Assembly: GCA_017460955.1 (NCBI GenBank)
Contig: JAFTZY010000004.1
Span: 1 to 54,774 of the forward strand
DNA length: 54,774 nt
Reading direction: 5' to 3'
Origin: Oscillospiraceae bacterium
GTDB taxonomy: Bacteria; Bacillota; Clostridia; Oscillospirales; Ruminococcaceae
The position numbers were made by a program, and so were the translations under genes. Shown in pieces: positions 37,632 to 47,768 of the stretch. The notes beneath the pieces were generated by a model that was not told the DNA's origin, did no database searches, and saw only the letters and a program-made list of their open reading frames with translations. Within the stretch, counting starts at the first letter, position 1; each line of letters starts with the position of its first letter.

Positions 37632-37648
37632 TCGGTATTGGCAAGATT

Positions 37649-37677
37649 CCCCCGGAGTGTCCGCTCCGGGGGATTTT
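37649..37677 (+). terminator. Terminator or attenuator between guaB and ymdB
   Basis: CCCCCGGAG/CTCCGGGGG around a six-base loop, followed by ATTTT. It lies 12 bases before the ymdB start, so it may also limit ymdB expression. Confidence 0.68.
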
Positions 37678-37688
37678 CGGAGGAACAC

Positions 37689-38453
37689 ATGAAACTACTC
37701 TTCATCGGGGACGTGGTCGGCGAGGCCGGCTGCACCTTCCTGCAAAAACGTCTGCCCGGCCTGCGCAGGTCACTCGGAGCGGACCTCACTGTTGTGAACG
37801 GCGAGAACTCCGCCAACGGCAACGGCATCACGGCCTATTCCGCGGACATGCTCTTTGCAGCCGGTGCCGACTGCATCACCACGGGCAATCACGCCTTCCA
37901 GCGCCGCACGGACCTTGCGGTCTTTGAGCGCGACTGCGTGATCCGCCCGGCCAATTATTCGGATGCATGCCCCGGACGGGGCGTGTGCGTGCTCGATCTG
38001 GGCGCGTGTACGGTGGCCGTCGTGAACCTCATGGGCGTTTTGTACATGGAGGCGCTCGACAATCCCTTCACGGTGATCGATGCGGTGCTCGGTACGCTCG
38101 ATACGCCCAATATTTTCGTGGATTTCCATGCCGAGGCGACCTCGGAGAAGCGGGCGATGGGCTTCTATCTGGATTCCCGTGTCACGGCGGTGGTCGGGAC
38201 GCATACCCATGTCCCCACGGCGGATGCCTGCATCCTGCCCGGCGGCACCGGCTACCAGACCGATGCCGGGATGACGGGTGTGGAGCAGTCCGTGCTCGGC
38301 GTGGACATCGGCATCGCTACCGACCGGATGCGCCTGCATACGCCCGTGCGGTTTACGGAGGCAAGGGGGGACTGTTATTTGTGCGGGACCCTTGTGGAAT
38401 TTGATCAAAAGAGCGGGAAATGTTCCTCCATTCGCAGTGTGATTGAGCGATAA
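37689..38453 (+). CDS. ymdB: YmdB-type metallophosphoesterase
   Basis: A 254-residue metallophosphoesterase of the TIGR00282 family: FIGDVVGEAG at the N-terminus, VNGENSANGNGIT, TTGNHAF and GTHTHVPTAD metal sites. In Bacillus subtilis YmdB hydrolyses cAMP and affects biofilm formation; the natural substrate here is not known. GGAGG supports the ATG. The spoVS gene follows 137 bp later, a common neighbour in spore formers. Confidence 0.94.
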   Translation: MKLLFIGDVVGEAGCTFLQKRLPGLRRSLGADLTVVNGENSANGNGITAYSADMLFAAGADCITTGNHAFQRRTDLAVFERDCVIRPANYSDACPGRGVCVLDLGACTVAVVNLMGVLYMEALDNPFTVIDAVLGTLDTPNIFVDFHAEATSEKRAMGFYLDSRVTAVVGTHTHVPTADACILPGGTGYQTDAGMTGVEQSVLGVDIGIATDRMRLHTPVRFTEARGDCYLCGTLVEFDQKSGKCSSIRSVIER

Positions 38454-38476
38454 CTTACAAAAATTAAAAAATCCAC

Positions 38477-38505
38477 TTGCATTTTCTGTGGATTTGGTGT
38501 ATAAT
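38477..38505 (+). promoter_or_regulatory. Promoter for spoVS
   Basis: TTGCAT and TATAAT with a 17-base spacer, 85 bases upstream of the start. Confidence 0.75.
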
Positions 38506-38590
38506 ATGATATAAACAGTTCTGTATACCTTAATGTACTTTTTATGTACCTTGAAGCGATCCACAATACGTCCCAGTGAAGGAGGTTCTT

Positions 38591-38851
38591 ATGGAGATCC
38601 TGAAAGTTTCATCCCGCAGTACACCCAATTCCGTCGCAGGCGCGATCGCAGGTGTGATCCGTGAAAACAAGACCGTGGAGATCCAGGCAGTGGGTGCAGG
38701 AGCAGCCAACCAGGCGATCAAATCCGTGGCCGTGGCAAGAGGCTATCTGGCACCGATCGGGATCGACCTGATCTGTATCCCGGCATTTACGAGCATCCAG
38801 ATCGACGGCGAGGACAGAACCGCCATCAAGCTGATCTGTGAGCCCCGGTAG
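38591..38851 (+). CDS. spoVS: Stage V sporulation protein S
   Basis: An 86-residue, Alba-like small protein, almost invariant across spore-forming Firmicutes: VSSRSTPNSVAGAIAG, AVGAGAANQAIKSVAVARGY and the IGIDLICIPAF block. It affects coat assembly and septation in Bacillus; its role in this organism is inferred. GAAGGAGG precedes the ATG. It supports a sporulating lineage. Confidence 0.97.
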   Translation: MEILKVSSRSTPNSVAGAIAGVIRENKTVEIQAVGAGAANQAIKSVAVARGYLAPIGIDLICIPAFTSIQIDGEDRTAIKLICEPR

Positions 38852-38886
38852 GACTGCCGGGTGCCGATCCTGCACGAAAACCAAAG

Positions 38887-38921
38887 GCTCCCCCATCCTA
38901 TCATGGATGGGGGAGCTTTTT
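38887..38921 (+). terminator. Strong rho-independent terminator
   Basis: GCTCCCCCATCC/GGATGGGGGAGC around TATCAT, followed by TTTTT. It also separates spoVS from the convergent CYTH gene. Confidence 0.92.
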
Positions 38922-38922
38922 G

Positions 38923-39438
38923 TCACACTTTGGGGAACCGAAGCGTTTTGGCCAGGGCGAAATTGCTAAAGCCCCGGCGTTCCGTCACATCTGCGATGAC
39001 CTCGACCCAGTCGGGGAGCGTCACGGGCGTGTCGATGGAGGGCAGCTCGATCTCGAGTGTGGCCTGCGCACTGTCAAAGGCATACACGTCCAGCTCGAGG
39101 AGGAACCCTGCATGGGGGATGCAGCAGCGGTATTTCTCGATCGGGTGCATCTCCGGGTCCGCCTCCTCGAGCAGTGCGGCATACGTCTCCAGGGGGATCA
39201 CGTCCTCGAGCTCAATGTGCGTCCCGGCACCCAGGCGCTTTTTGCGGGTGTAGGTGTATTCCCACGCGCCGCCGTCCACGGAGCGCTGGCGCACGCGCCG
39301 CCCGAAGCCGTCCCCCTCCGGGAGGAGGTAGGTCTGTACGATGCGGGAAACACGGCAGTCCGGAAGATCAGCCAGAAATGCCGGATCGGGCCGCCGGATG
39401 AGGTACTTTCGCTCGATCTCGAGCGGCATTTCAGACAT
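38923..39438 (-). CDS. CYTH-domain triphosphate tunnel protein
   Basis: A 171-residue protein with the CYTH signature EIERKYLI near residues 7-14 and regularly spaced acidic and basic strands. CYTH enzymes hydrolyse triphosphates or, in some, cyclise ATP; the substrate is not defined. Its start overlaps the upstream thioesterase gene by eight bases. It is the last gene of the minus-strand set. Confidence 0.87.
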   Translation of the reverse strand: MSEMPLEIERKYLIRRPDPAFLADLPDCRVSRIVQTYLLPEGDGFGRRVRQRSVDGGAWEYTYTRKKRLGAGTHIELEDVIPLETYAALLEEADPEMHPIEKYRCCIPHAGFLLELDVYAFDSAQATLEIELPSIDTPVTLPDWVEVIADVTERRGFSNFALAKTLRFPKV

Positions 39439-39829
39439 GGCCGCCGCGCTCCTGCGCCTTCTGCACAAAGCGCTCCGAGAGGACCACAAAGCGCTTGTGG
39501 GTGCCCTCACCGATGGGACCTGCCTCGTCACGCGCTGTGACGCGCAGGGTGATCTCCCGGCCGTTCACTTCAAGGAGCTGTGCCTCGGCGATGACGGTCA
39601 TGCCGGGGGCGGTCGCCGCCGTGTGCTCGATGTGCAGCGAGGTGCCGACCGTTGTCTCCCCGTCCTCCAGGAAGGGGGCGAGGACGCGGCAGGCCGCCTC
39701 CTCCATCAGGGCTGCCATCACGGGCGTGGCCAGTACCGGCAGGGAGCCGCTGCCCACGGCATCGGCAAGGTGTTCGGCCGCAACGGTCCTGTGCGCCGTG
39801 GCGGACATTCCGGGTAATATGGGTTTCAT
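39431..39829 (-). CDS. Hotdog-fold thioesterase (fluoroacetyl-CoA thioesterase-like)
   Basis: A 132-residue protein with the single hotdog domain: GSGSLPVLATPVMAALMEEAA, then GTSLHIEHTAATAPG and GEGTHKRFVV. It resembles the FlK-type thioesterase group acting on small acyl-CoAs. The ATG at 39829 has AAGG upstream. It overlaps the CYTH gene. Confidence 0.85.
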   Translation of the reverse strand: MKPILPGMSATAHRTVAAEHLADAVGSGSLPVLATPVMAALMEEAACRVLAPFLEDGETTVGTSLHIEHTAATAPGMTVIAEAQLLEVNGREITLRVTARDEAGPIGEGTHKRFVVLSERFVQKAQERGGHV

Positions 39830-39854
39830 AAATAGCCTTCTTTCTGTAGTTTCC

Positions 39855-40442
39855 TTACTCCAGCAGCATGCCGGCTGCACGCGCTTCCTCGATGATCTCC
39901 TGTGCAAGCTGTCCGATGCGGTCACTGCCGGCGGCTGTCACGGGGCAGTTGCGGTCAATGACCTGCTGCGCACGGATGCCGTGGCGGATCCACGAGATCC
40001 CGCCCTTTTTGAAATTCAGGAGCATCGGCTGGATGCGGTCGAGCGCATTGGCAAAGCGTGCCTCCGCCGTATTGGCGGCCTCGAATTCCTCCCAGAGTGC
40101 GCGGTATTCCCGGCACTGGTCCTCCGGGAGGAGGGAGAAGAGCCGGTCGGCGGCCCGCTGCTCTCGCTCGGCCTTGTCCTCATAGCCCTTGGCATCGTAG
40201 CAGTAGGTATCCCCCGCATCGATCTCCACGACATCGTGGATGAGCACCATCTTCATGGTGTGCAGCACATCCACCGGTTCCTTTGCATGCTCGGCTAAGA
40301 TGCATGCCATCATGGCCAGATGGTAGCTGTGCTCGGCATCGTTCTCCGCACGGTCCTCATGCAGGACGAGCGTCTGCCGGTAGATGTTCTTGAGCTTGTC
40401 AAGCTCGAGTAAAAATGCGATCTGCTGAGAAAAACGGTCCAT
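39855..40442 (-). CDS. HD-domain phosphohydrolase
   Basis: A 195-residue HD-superfamily protein with H38 (AEHSYH), H69-D70 (LIHDVVEIDAGD) and a late aspartate (DRIQP). The layout resembles YfbR-type 5'-nucleotidases and related HD hydrolases. GGAGG supports the ATG. A GC-rich hairpin element separates it from the upstream GH3 gene. Confidence 0.85.
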   Translation of the reverse strand: MDRFSQQIAFLLELDKLKNIYRQTLVLHEDRAENDAEHSYHLAMMACILAEHAKEPVDVLHTMKMVLIHDVVEIDAGDTYCYDAKGYEDKAEREQRAADRLFSLLPEDQCREYRALWEEFEAANTAEARFANALDRIQPMLLNFKKGGISWIRHGIRAQQVIDRNCPVTAAGSDRIGQLAQEIIEEARAAGMLLE

Positions 40443-40474
40443 GTGTAAGCCTCCTTAGGGGCACCCTCCCCCAA

Positions 40475-40549
40475 CCCCCTCCCTAAAGGGAGGGGGCTTA
40501 ATGATGCGGGGGCTTCGCCCCCACACTCCCAGCCGGGACCGCGTCCCGG
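40475..40549. repeat. GC-rich three-hairpin repeat element
   Basis: CCCCCTCCCT/AGGGAGGGGG (40475-40496), GGGGGC/GCCCCC (40508-40522) and CCGGGAC/GTCCCGG (40533-40549). The first two stems have the same arms as the element at 13764-13834, in reversed orientation. Confidence 0.75.
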
Positions 40550-40559
40550 CAGAGCACTG

Positions 40560-41759
40560 TTACTGGAGCAGCCCCATCTCCTGCTTCTGTTCAAGGATCC
40601 TCCGGACGCTCTCGTTGATGCGGTCCTCGGAGATGTCGCCGTCGCGCACGGCGTTTTCCAGGCCGAGCAGCGCCTCACCGAAATTATCCGGCATCAGGAT
40701 GATGTCCACGCCCGCCTCCACGGCCGCAACGGCAGCCTCGGACGAGGTGTAGGAGGCGGAGACCGCATTCATATTCATGGCATCCGTCACGATGATCCCG
40801 TCAAAGCCCAGCTCCTCCCGCAGGAGCGTCGTGCAGACCGTCCCGGACAGGCATGCCGGGCGCTCGTCCCCCACGCCGGTGACCACCTGATGGCTCACCA
40901 TCACCATGTCCGCACCCGCGTCAATGCCGGCCTGGAAGGGGATGAATTCCGTCCCCCGCAAATCGTCGAGCGTGCGGTCGATGACAATGCGCTCGTCATC
41001 ATGCGCATTGCCGTTTTCTGCGCCAAGGCCCGGGAAATGCTTGAGCGTGGCTACCGTTCCCGTTGCCTGCAGGCCCTCGACCACGCCGGAGACCATGTTG
41101 GCCACGACCTGCGGATCGGAGCTGAAAATGCGGTCCTGCAATTCATTGCCCGGATCGATGTATACATCCGCGACCGGTGCGAAATCCACATTGAAGCCCA
41201 GCGCACGCAGATCCGTGCCGAGCGTCCGGCCGACGGTCACGGCCTCCTCCCGGTCGTTACGGGCACCGTAATCCGCCATGGGCGAGAGCTTGGCTGTGCC
41301 GAGCGAATCCGCACAGCGGGCCACCCTGCCGCCCTCCTCATCAACGGCCAGGAACACACCTACGCCGTTATAGTCCTGGGAGATCGTCATCATATCCGTG
41401 AGCATCCCCACGGTCTGGTCACGGTCCTCTAAATTCTGGGAAAAGTAGATCAGTCCCCCCACGGGAACGATCTGGTAGGCCGCCTGGGTCTTTTCCCCGG
41501 CCGCCACGACCTGGCCCACGCCCGTGAGGGCCTCCGGAGTGATGATGAACATCTGGCAGAGCTTCTCCCGGATGCTCATCTGGATCATATGCCGGCTCAC
41601 GGGATCCGTGCGCTCATAGTCCCCTGCAGGGTCGGGCTGCGTGGGCTGCTCCTCGGCCGGAACATCCGGTATGACGATCTGTTCATGATGGTTGCCGCTG
41701 CCGCAAGCGGTCAGGAGCAGGAGCCCTGCCAGCAGCACACAGGCCTGATGCCGCTTCAT
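40560..41759 (-). CDS. GH3 beta-N-acetylhexosaminidase-like lipoprotein
   Basis: A 399-residue lipoprotein: a signal with lipobox LTAC, cysteine at residue 19, then a Pro/Asp linker and a family 3 barrel. The motifs FLAVDEEGGRVAR, KHFPGLG with a downstream DD, and the nucleophile aspartate in VTDAMNM match NagZ-type enzymes that remove GlcNAc from wall fragments. The usual KHFPGHGD reads KHFPGLGAE here. It acts outside the membrane. proS ends six bases upstream. Confidence 0.88.
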   Translation of the reverse strand: MKRHQACVLLAGLLLLTACGSGNHHEQIVIPDVPAEEQPTQPDPAGDYERTDPVSRHMIQMSIREKLCQMFIITPEALTGVGQVVAAGEKTQAAYQIVPVGGLIYFSQNLEDRDQTVGMLTDMMTISQDYNGVGVFLAVDEEGGRVARCADSLGTAKLSPMADYGARNDREEAVTVGRTLGTDLRALGFNVDFAPVADVYIDPGNELQDRIFSSDPQVVANMVSGVVEGLQATGTVATLKHFPGLGAENGNAHDDERIVIDRTLDDLRGTEFIPFQAGIDAGADMVMVSHQVVTGVGDERPACLSGTVCTTLLREELGFDGIIVTDAMNMNAVSASYTSSEAAVAAVEAGVDIILMPDNFGEALLGLENAVRDGDISEDRINESVRRILEQKQEMGLLQ

Positions 41760-41764
41760 CGCGC

Positions 41765-43210
41765 TTAATAGGCCTTGCCCCAGAGCACCATGCACCGGGC
41801 AGGCTTTCCGCAGCAGACGCACTTGTCGGACAGCTGCTTCTGCGCAAGCGGGATGCATCTCGAGCCGACGCCGGTCCGTTCCTTGACCGCATCCTCGCAG
41901 GCCTCGTCACCGCACCACATGGCCTCGATAAAGCCGTCGCCCCGCTCCTCGAGGACCTGTGTGATCTCCTCGGTCGTCGTACACGGATAGGTGCGCTTCT
42001 CTCTGTTCTCGAGGGCTCTTTGGTACATCACATCATGTACCTCACGCAGCTTGTCCTGCACGGTCTGCACAAGGCTTTCGAGCGGCACGGCAGTCTTTTC
42101 ACCGCCCGTGCGCAGTGCGATCATGCACTGACCGGCGGCAATGTCCCGCGGGCCGATCTCCACGCGCACCGGCACACCGCGCATCTCGTACTCGGCAAAC
42201 TTCCAGCCCGGGGAATTCTCGGTATCATCGAGCTTGACACGGATGCCGGCAGCCTTCAGCTGCGCATAGAGCTCACGTGCCTTGTCGAGCACGCCCTCCT
42301 TGTGCATCGCAGCCGGAACGATGACCACCTGGATGGGGGCCACGGCCGGCGGGAGCACCAGACCGCTGTCGTCGCCGTGGGTCATGATGATCGCACCGAT
42401 GAGGCGCGTGGTCACGCCCCAGCTTGTCTGGTGGGGGTATTTGAGAGTGTTGTCCTTGTCGGCATACTGGATGTCGAAGGCCTTGGCAAAGCCGTCGCCG
42501 AAATAGTGGGAGGTGCCGGCCTGCAGCGCCTTGCCGTCATGCATGAGTGCTTCGATGGCATAGGTGGATACCGCACCGGCGAACTTGTCACTCTCGGTCT
42601 TTTTGCCCTTCACAACGGGCATGGCCAGGGACTCCTCGCAAAAGCGCGTGTATACGTCGAGCATGCGCTCAGTCTCCTCGATGGCCTCCTCGGCGGTGGC
42701 ATGGATGGTATGGCCCTCCTGCCAGAGGAATTCACGCGAGCGCAGGAAGGGTCTTGTGGTCTTTTCCCAGCGCACGACGCTCACCCACTGGTTGTAGAGC
42801 TTGGGCAGATCGCGGTAGGAATGCACGATGTCCTTGTAGTGGTCACAGAAGAGGGTCTCGGAGGTGGGGCGCACGCACAGACGCTCCTCGAGCTTGGCGG
42901 CACCGCCCATGGTGACCCAGGCCACCTCGGGTGCAAAGCCCTCGACATGGTCCTTCTCCTTCTGGAGGAGGGATTCGGGGATGAACATGGGCATGTTCAC
43001 GTTCTCATGTCCGGTCTCCTTGAACATGGTATCCAGGATGTGCTGGATGTTTTCCCAGATGGCATAGCCGTAGGGACGGATGACCATGCAGCCCTTGACG
43101 GAGGTGTAGGCCACGAGCTCCGCCTTCTTGACGATGTCGGTGTACCACTGGGCGAAGTCCTCCTCCATGGAGGTGATGGCACCGACCATTTTCTTATCAT
43201 TCTTAGCCAT
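41765..43210 (-). CDS. proS: Prolyl-tRNA synthetase
   Basis: A 481-residue class II synthetase of the shorter archaeal/eukaryal-like type without the editing insertion. Motif 2, [22 protein letters not shown], and motif 3, [14 protein letters not shown], are clear. The C-terminal zinc-like cysteines ([11 protein letters not shown]) complete the fold. The ATG at 43210 begins MAKNDKK. It is placed two bases after the upstream small membrane gene. Confidence 0.97.
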   Translation of the reverse strand: MAKNDKKMVGAITSMEEDFAQWYTDIVKKAELVAYTSVKGCMVIRPYGYAIWENIQHILDTMFKETGHENVNMPMFIPESLLQKEKDHVEGFAPEVAWVTMGGAAKLEERLCVRPTSETLFCDHYKDIVHSYRDLPKLYNQWVSVVRWEKTTRPFLRSREFLWQEGHTIHATAEEAIEETERMLDVYTRFCEESLAMPVVKGKKTESDKFAGAVSTYAIEALMHDGKALQAGTSHYFGDGFAKAFDIQYADKDNTLKYPHQTSWGVTTRLIGAIIMTHGDDSGLVLPPAVAPIQVVIVPAAMHKEGVLDKARELYAQLKAAGIRVKLDDTENSPGWKFAEYEMRGVPVRVEIGPRDIAAGQCMIALRTGGEKTAVPLESLVQTVQDKLREVHDVMYQRALENREKRTYPCTTTEEITQVLEERGDGFIEAMWCGDEACEDAVKERTGVGSRCIPLAQKQLSDKCVCCGKPARCMVLWGKAY

Positions 43211-43211
43211 A

Positions 43212-43478
43212 TCAGTTCTGATCCTTTCCTTCGGGAGCTTCCCGGTTTTCGTCGCCGGACGTATCGTCCTGCGGTGCGGGCGGCAGCTCATAGATGGAGC
43301 GCACCCCGTAGGAGGGATCCTTGCCGGGGGCGTGCTTTTTGCGGTAATCGGCGATCCAGGCATCGACCCGCCGGGCAAGCCGGGGCGTGAGCACTGCCAA
43401 GAAATAGATGGCAAGGAACAGACCGACCAGTGTCAGTCCGGCCTGTACGATCATCCCGACGCTCATACTTTCATCCAT
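43212..43478 (-). CDS. Small single-span membrane protein
   Basis: An 88-residue protein with one hydrophobic segment (about residues 8-29) and a charged cytoplasmic tail rich in Asp, Glu and Pro. I do not recognise a family. GAGGAGGTG precedes the ATG, and the gene has its own promoter, which probably also serves proS and the genes behind it. Confidence 0.75.
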   Translation of the reverse strand: MDESMSVGMIVQAGLTLVGLFLAIYFLAVLTPRLARRVDAWIADYRKKHAPGKDPSYGVRSIYELPPAPQDDTSGDENREAPEGKDQN

Positions 43479-43510
43479 TATACCGCACCTCCTCTGCCGC
43501 AGATACTCTT

Positions 43511-43539
43511 ATTATAGCACATCCCACGGAATTTGTAAA
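43511..43539 (-). promoter_or_regulatory. Promoter for the small-membrane/proS unit
   Basis: On the minus strand TTTACA, 17 bases, TATAAT, ending 32 bases from the start. Confidence 0.78.
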
Positions 43540-43569
43540 GACGGAGAGGAAAAATTTTGGGATATGCCG

Positions 43570-43591
43570 AAAGCCCCCTTGCGGGGGCTTT
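43570..43591 (-). terminator. Terminator after the diguanylate cyclase
   Basis: AAAGCCCCC/GGGGGCTTT around TTGC, just past the gene's stop on the minus strand. The stem arms equal those at 23350-23371. Confidence 0.8.
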
Positions 43592-43597
43592 TCATGT

Positions 43598-45538
43598 TCA
43601 GGAATGCCGCAGATAGCGGGAGACCTTCTTGCGCTTCTTTTCCTCATACATCTTCATATCCGCCGCGGTAATGAGCGGATAGAGCTGGGATTCCTCATCC
43701 ACCTCGGCAATGTGCCAGCCGATGCTCGCCATGAGCGGGTAGGGCTTCCCGGAGATCTGGTTGTACTCGTCGATGCGCTCCTGGATGGCACCGGAGAGCG
43801 CCTTGGCCTGCTCCTCGGAGCCCTCGCCGGCAAAGACGATGAACTCATCACCGCCGAAGCGTGCATAGACCTCGCCGTTTTTGCAGCTCATCCGGATGCA
43901 CTTGGCAAGCTGACGCAGGGCGCTGTCGCCCTCCTTGTGGCTGTAGGTGTCGTTGATCATCTTCAGGCCGTCCATGTCGATGAACATCATCATCACGCGC
44001 TTGTGCGCACGGCAGCTCTCCTCGAAGATCTCCGCGGAGTACTTGTTGAAGCCGTTGCGGTTGTTGATGCGGCACAGCGGATCCATCACATACAGCTGGT
44101 CGAGCTCCGCCATGGCCTTGCCCAGATATTCCTTCTTGCGCAGGCTCTCCAGGCAGTTGCCGATGTTCATCACCCACGAGTGCAGCAGGGGGTTCTCGAT
44201 CCTCGGCTGCTCGTTGACAAAGATCACATACCCGAAGCCCCTGTCACGGAAATGCAGCGGCAGCAGGAAGTACAGAAGCGGTATGTCATATTCGTTTTCA
44301 CACGCGGGCATCATCTGTTCTGCCGGGAAATCCGGCAGCGACGTGAACCTGCCGTCCACATACGCCAGCGGCACCGACATCTGCTCGGTGAAGCCGTGGG
44401 TCACACGCGTGTCGATCAGGTTGATCTTCTGCCCGCTCTGGTCCGCCTCGCGGATGACCTCGTTCCAGTTCGTGTTCAGACACATGTAAAAGCGCGTGCA
44501 GTCCATGCGCTCGACATAGTCCTGCAGTGTGCGCAGCACCTCCTGCAGATCCTCGCACTCGGCCAGTGCGCAGGACATCCGGTTGACCAGCGGGATGTTG
44601 ACCTGGTAGTAATCGAGCACCTTGTAGCTCGATTTGCGGATGTTCCGGGAATCCTCCAGGAAGGCCTCCTGGGAGATGAATTCATTGCAGCCGCAGCTCT
44701 TTCGCTTGACAAATTCCGTGTCCAGAATGATGCTGCGCGGCTCGGCCGGACGCAGTCCCAGGATCTTTTCCACGGCAATGCGTCCCGAATCGTACAGCGG
44801 ACGGCGCACGGAGGAAATCGCCGGCTCAAAGGTGCGGGCGGCATAGGTATCGTCAAAGCCCGTGACCATGACATCCTCCGGCACGCGCAGACCGTGTGCC
44901 TCGAGCTCCAGGACCGTTGCCATGGCCATGGCGTCGTTTGCACTGATGATCGCACGCGGCACGCCGGCGGGGCGGCTGCAGAAATAGACCGCACCGTCCG
45001 CACCGTCACAGCTGCGGAAGCCGCCGTAGAAGATCATGTCGTCCGTCACCGGGATCCCGGCCTCACGCATCACGGACTCGAAGGCGTTGTAGCGCATCAC
45101 GCTCTCCGGATTGGTCGGCGGACCGGAAATATAGCCGATGTCCCGGATGCCGTGGTCAAAGACGATATGACGCACGACCTCCTTCATGGCACGGGTATTG
45201 TCGATGCCCACATGGGAGAACTTCGTCCCCAGGTCGCAGTCCACGCTCGACACCGGAACGCCGCAGGCCTGCAGGCGCTTGACGATCTCGCTGGTCACGG
45301 TGCTGTCCGGGATGGTGTTCGTCAGGAGCACCACGCCGTCAAATTCCTCGAAATGGCACAGCTCGTAGATGTTGTTCTCGCCCGTGTCGTGCCCGACATT
45401 GTTCATCAGGCCGCCGAATGTCACAAAATGCAGCACATCCGTCCCGTGCTCCCGTGCGCAGTCCTGAATACCGCGCAGCACCGTACTCTGGTATTCCTCA
45501 TCCACGCCCGAGACAACAACGGCGATCTTCTTCTTCAT
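43598..45538 (-). CDS. LacI-type ligand-binding domain fused to a GGDEF diguanylate cyclase
   Basis: A 646-residue cytoplasmic protein. Residues about 1-275 resemble the periplasmic-binding-like sensor of LacI/PurR regulators (KKIAVVVSGVD, FDGVVLL, GFDDTYAARTFEPAISSVRRP), but no helix-turn-helix precedes it. A CGCNEF turn leads into a GAF-like middle section, then a GGDEF domain. GGDEF at residues 562-566 is intact (YARFGGDEFIVFAGEG). No signal peptide or membrane span is seen. It probably makes c-di-GMP in response to a sugar-like ligand. Confidence 0.9.
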   Translation of the reverse strand: MKKKIAVVVSGVDEEYQSTVLRGIQDCAREHGTDVLHFVTFGGLMNNVGHDTGENNIYELCHFEEFDGVVLLTNTIPDSTVTSEIVKRLQACGVPVSSVDCDLGTKFSHVGIDNTRAMKEVVRHIVFDHGIRDIGYISGPPTNPESVMRYNAFESVMREAGIPVTDDMIFYGGFRSCDGADGAVYFCSRPAGVPRAIISANDAMAMATVLELEAHGLRVPEDVMVTGFDDTYAARTFEPAISSVRRPLYDSGRIAVEKILGLRPAEPRSIILDTEFVKRKSCGCNEFISQEAFLEDSRNIRKSSYKVLDYYQVNIPLVNRMSCALAECEDLQEVLRTLQDYVERMDCTRFYMCLNTNWNEVIREADQSGQKINLIDTRVTHGFTEQMSVPLAYVDGRFTSLPDFPAEQMMPACENEYDIPLLYFLLPLHFRDRGFGYVIFVNEQPRIENPLLHSWVMNIGNCLESLRKKEYLGKAMAELDQLYVMDPLCRINNRNGFNKYSAEIFEESCRAHKRVMMMFIDMDGLKMINDTYSHKEGDSALRQLAKCIRMSCKNGEVYARFGGDEFIVFAGEGSEEQAKALSGAIQERIDEYNQISGKPYPLMASIGWHIAEVDEESQLYPLITAADMKMYEEKKRKKVSRYLRHS

Positions 45539-45628
45539 ATCCCTTTCCTCCCGTATCATAAGGCACGTTTCATACCTTCAAAAATCTCAGTCCTCTCTCT
45601 GATTTGCCCCGAATTTACAGTCATTTAT

Positions 45629-45657
45629 ATTATACAGCAGACGGCCCACAGAATCAA
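45629..45657 (-). promoter_or_regulatory. Promoter for the diguanylate cyclase
   Basis: On the minus strand TTGATT, 17 bases, TATAAT. Confidence 0.78.
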
Positions 45658-45759
45658 GCGTTTTCCACGGCTTTTGCAAAATTTGTAAGATATGCACAAA
45701 TCCTGGGGAAAAATTTTGTTACGGACCCCTCCGGGAAGGTAAAAGTTGCGTGAAAACTG

Positions 45760-45788
45760 TTGCAATCGTCTGCGGTTTATGCTATAAT
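45760..45788 (+). promoter_or_regulatory. Promoter for glmS
   Basis: TTGCAA, 17 bases, TATAAT, ending 54 bases before the start codon. Confidence 0.82.
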
Positions 45789-45842
45789 ATAGCTGATTAT
45801 GTGCCGGGACACGGTACAGGACAGGAGAGGAGAACGAATACT

Positions 45843-47672
<1,830 letters not shown>

Positions 47673-47679
47673 AACCGCA

Positions 47680-47720
47680 GCAGACCCTGTGCCGGTGGCG
47701 GAGGGTCTGCGCCCGTTTTT
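47680..47720 (+). terminator. Terminator after glmS
   Basis: GCAGACCCT/AGGGTCTGC around a 13-base loop, followed by GTTTTT. Confidence 0.8.
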
Positions 47721-47768
47721 GGAAACCATTCCTGCCCCGGGCGGGGCGGAGAAGTAAAGAGGAAGATC

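Larger units (their letters stand above)
45539..45842. other. Divergent regulatory region
   Basis: Holds the opposed promoters for the cyclase gene and glmS. No further gene or ribozyme is evident; the glmS leader is only about 50 bases, too short for the known glmS ribozyme. Confidence 0.7.

Noticed and set aside
45789..45842. Possible glmS ribozyme upstream of glmS
   Set aside because: The leader after the promoter is only about 50 bases and shows no ribozyme core.
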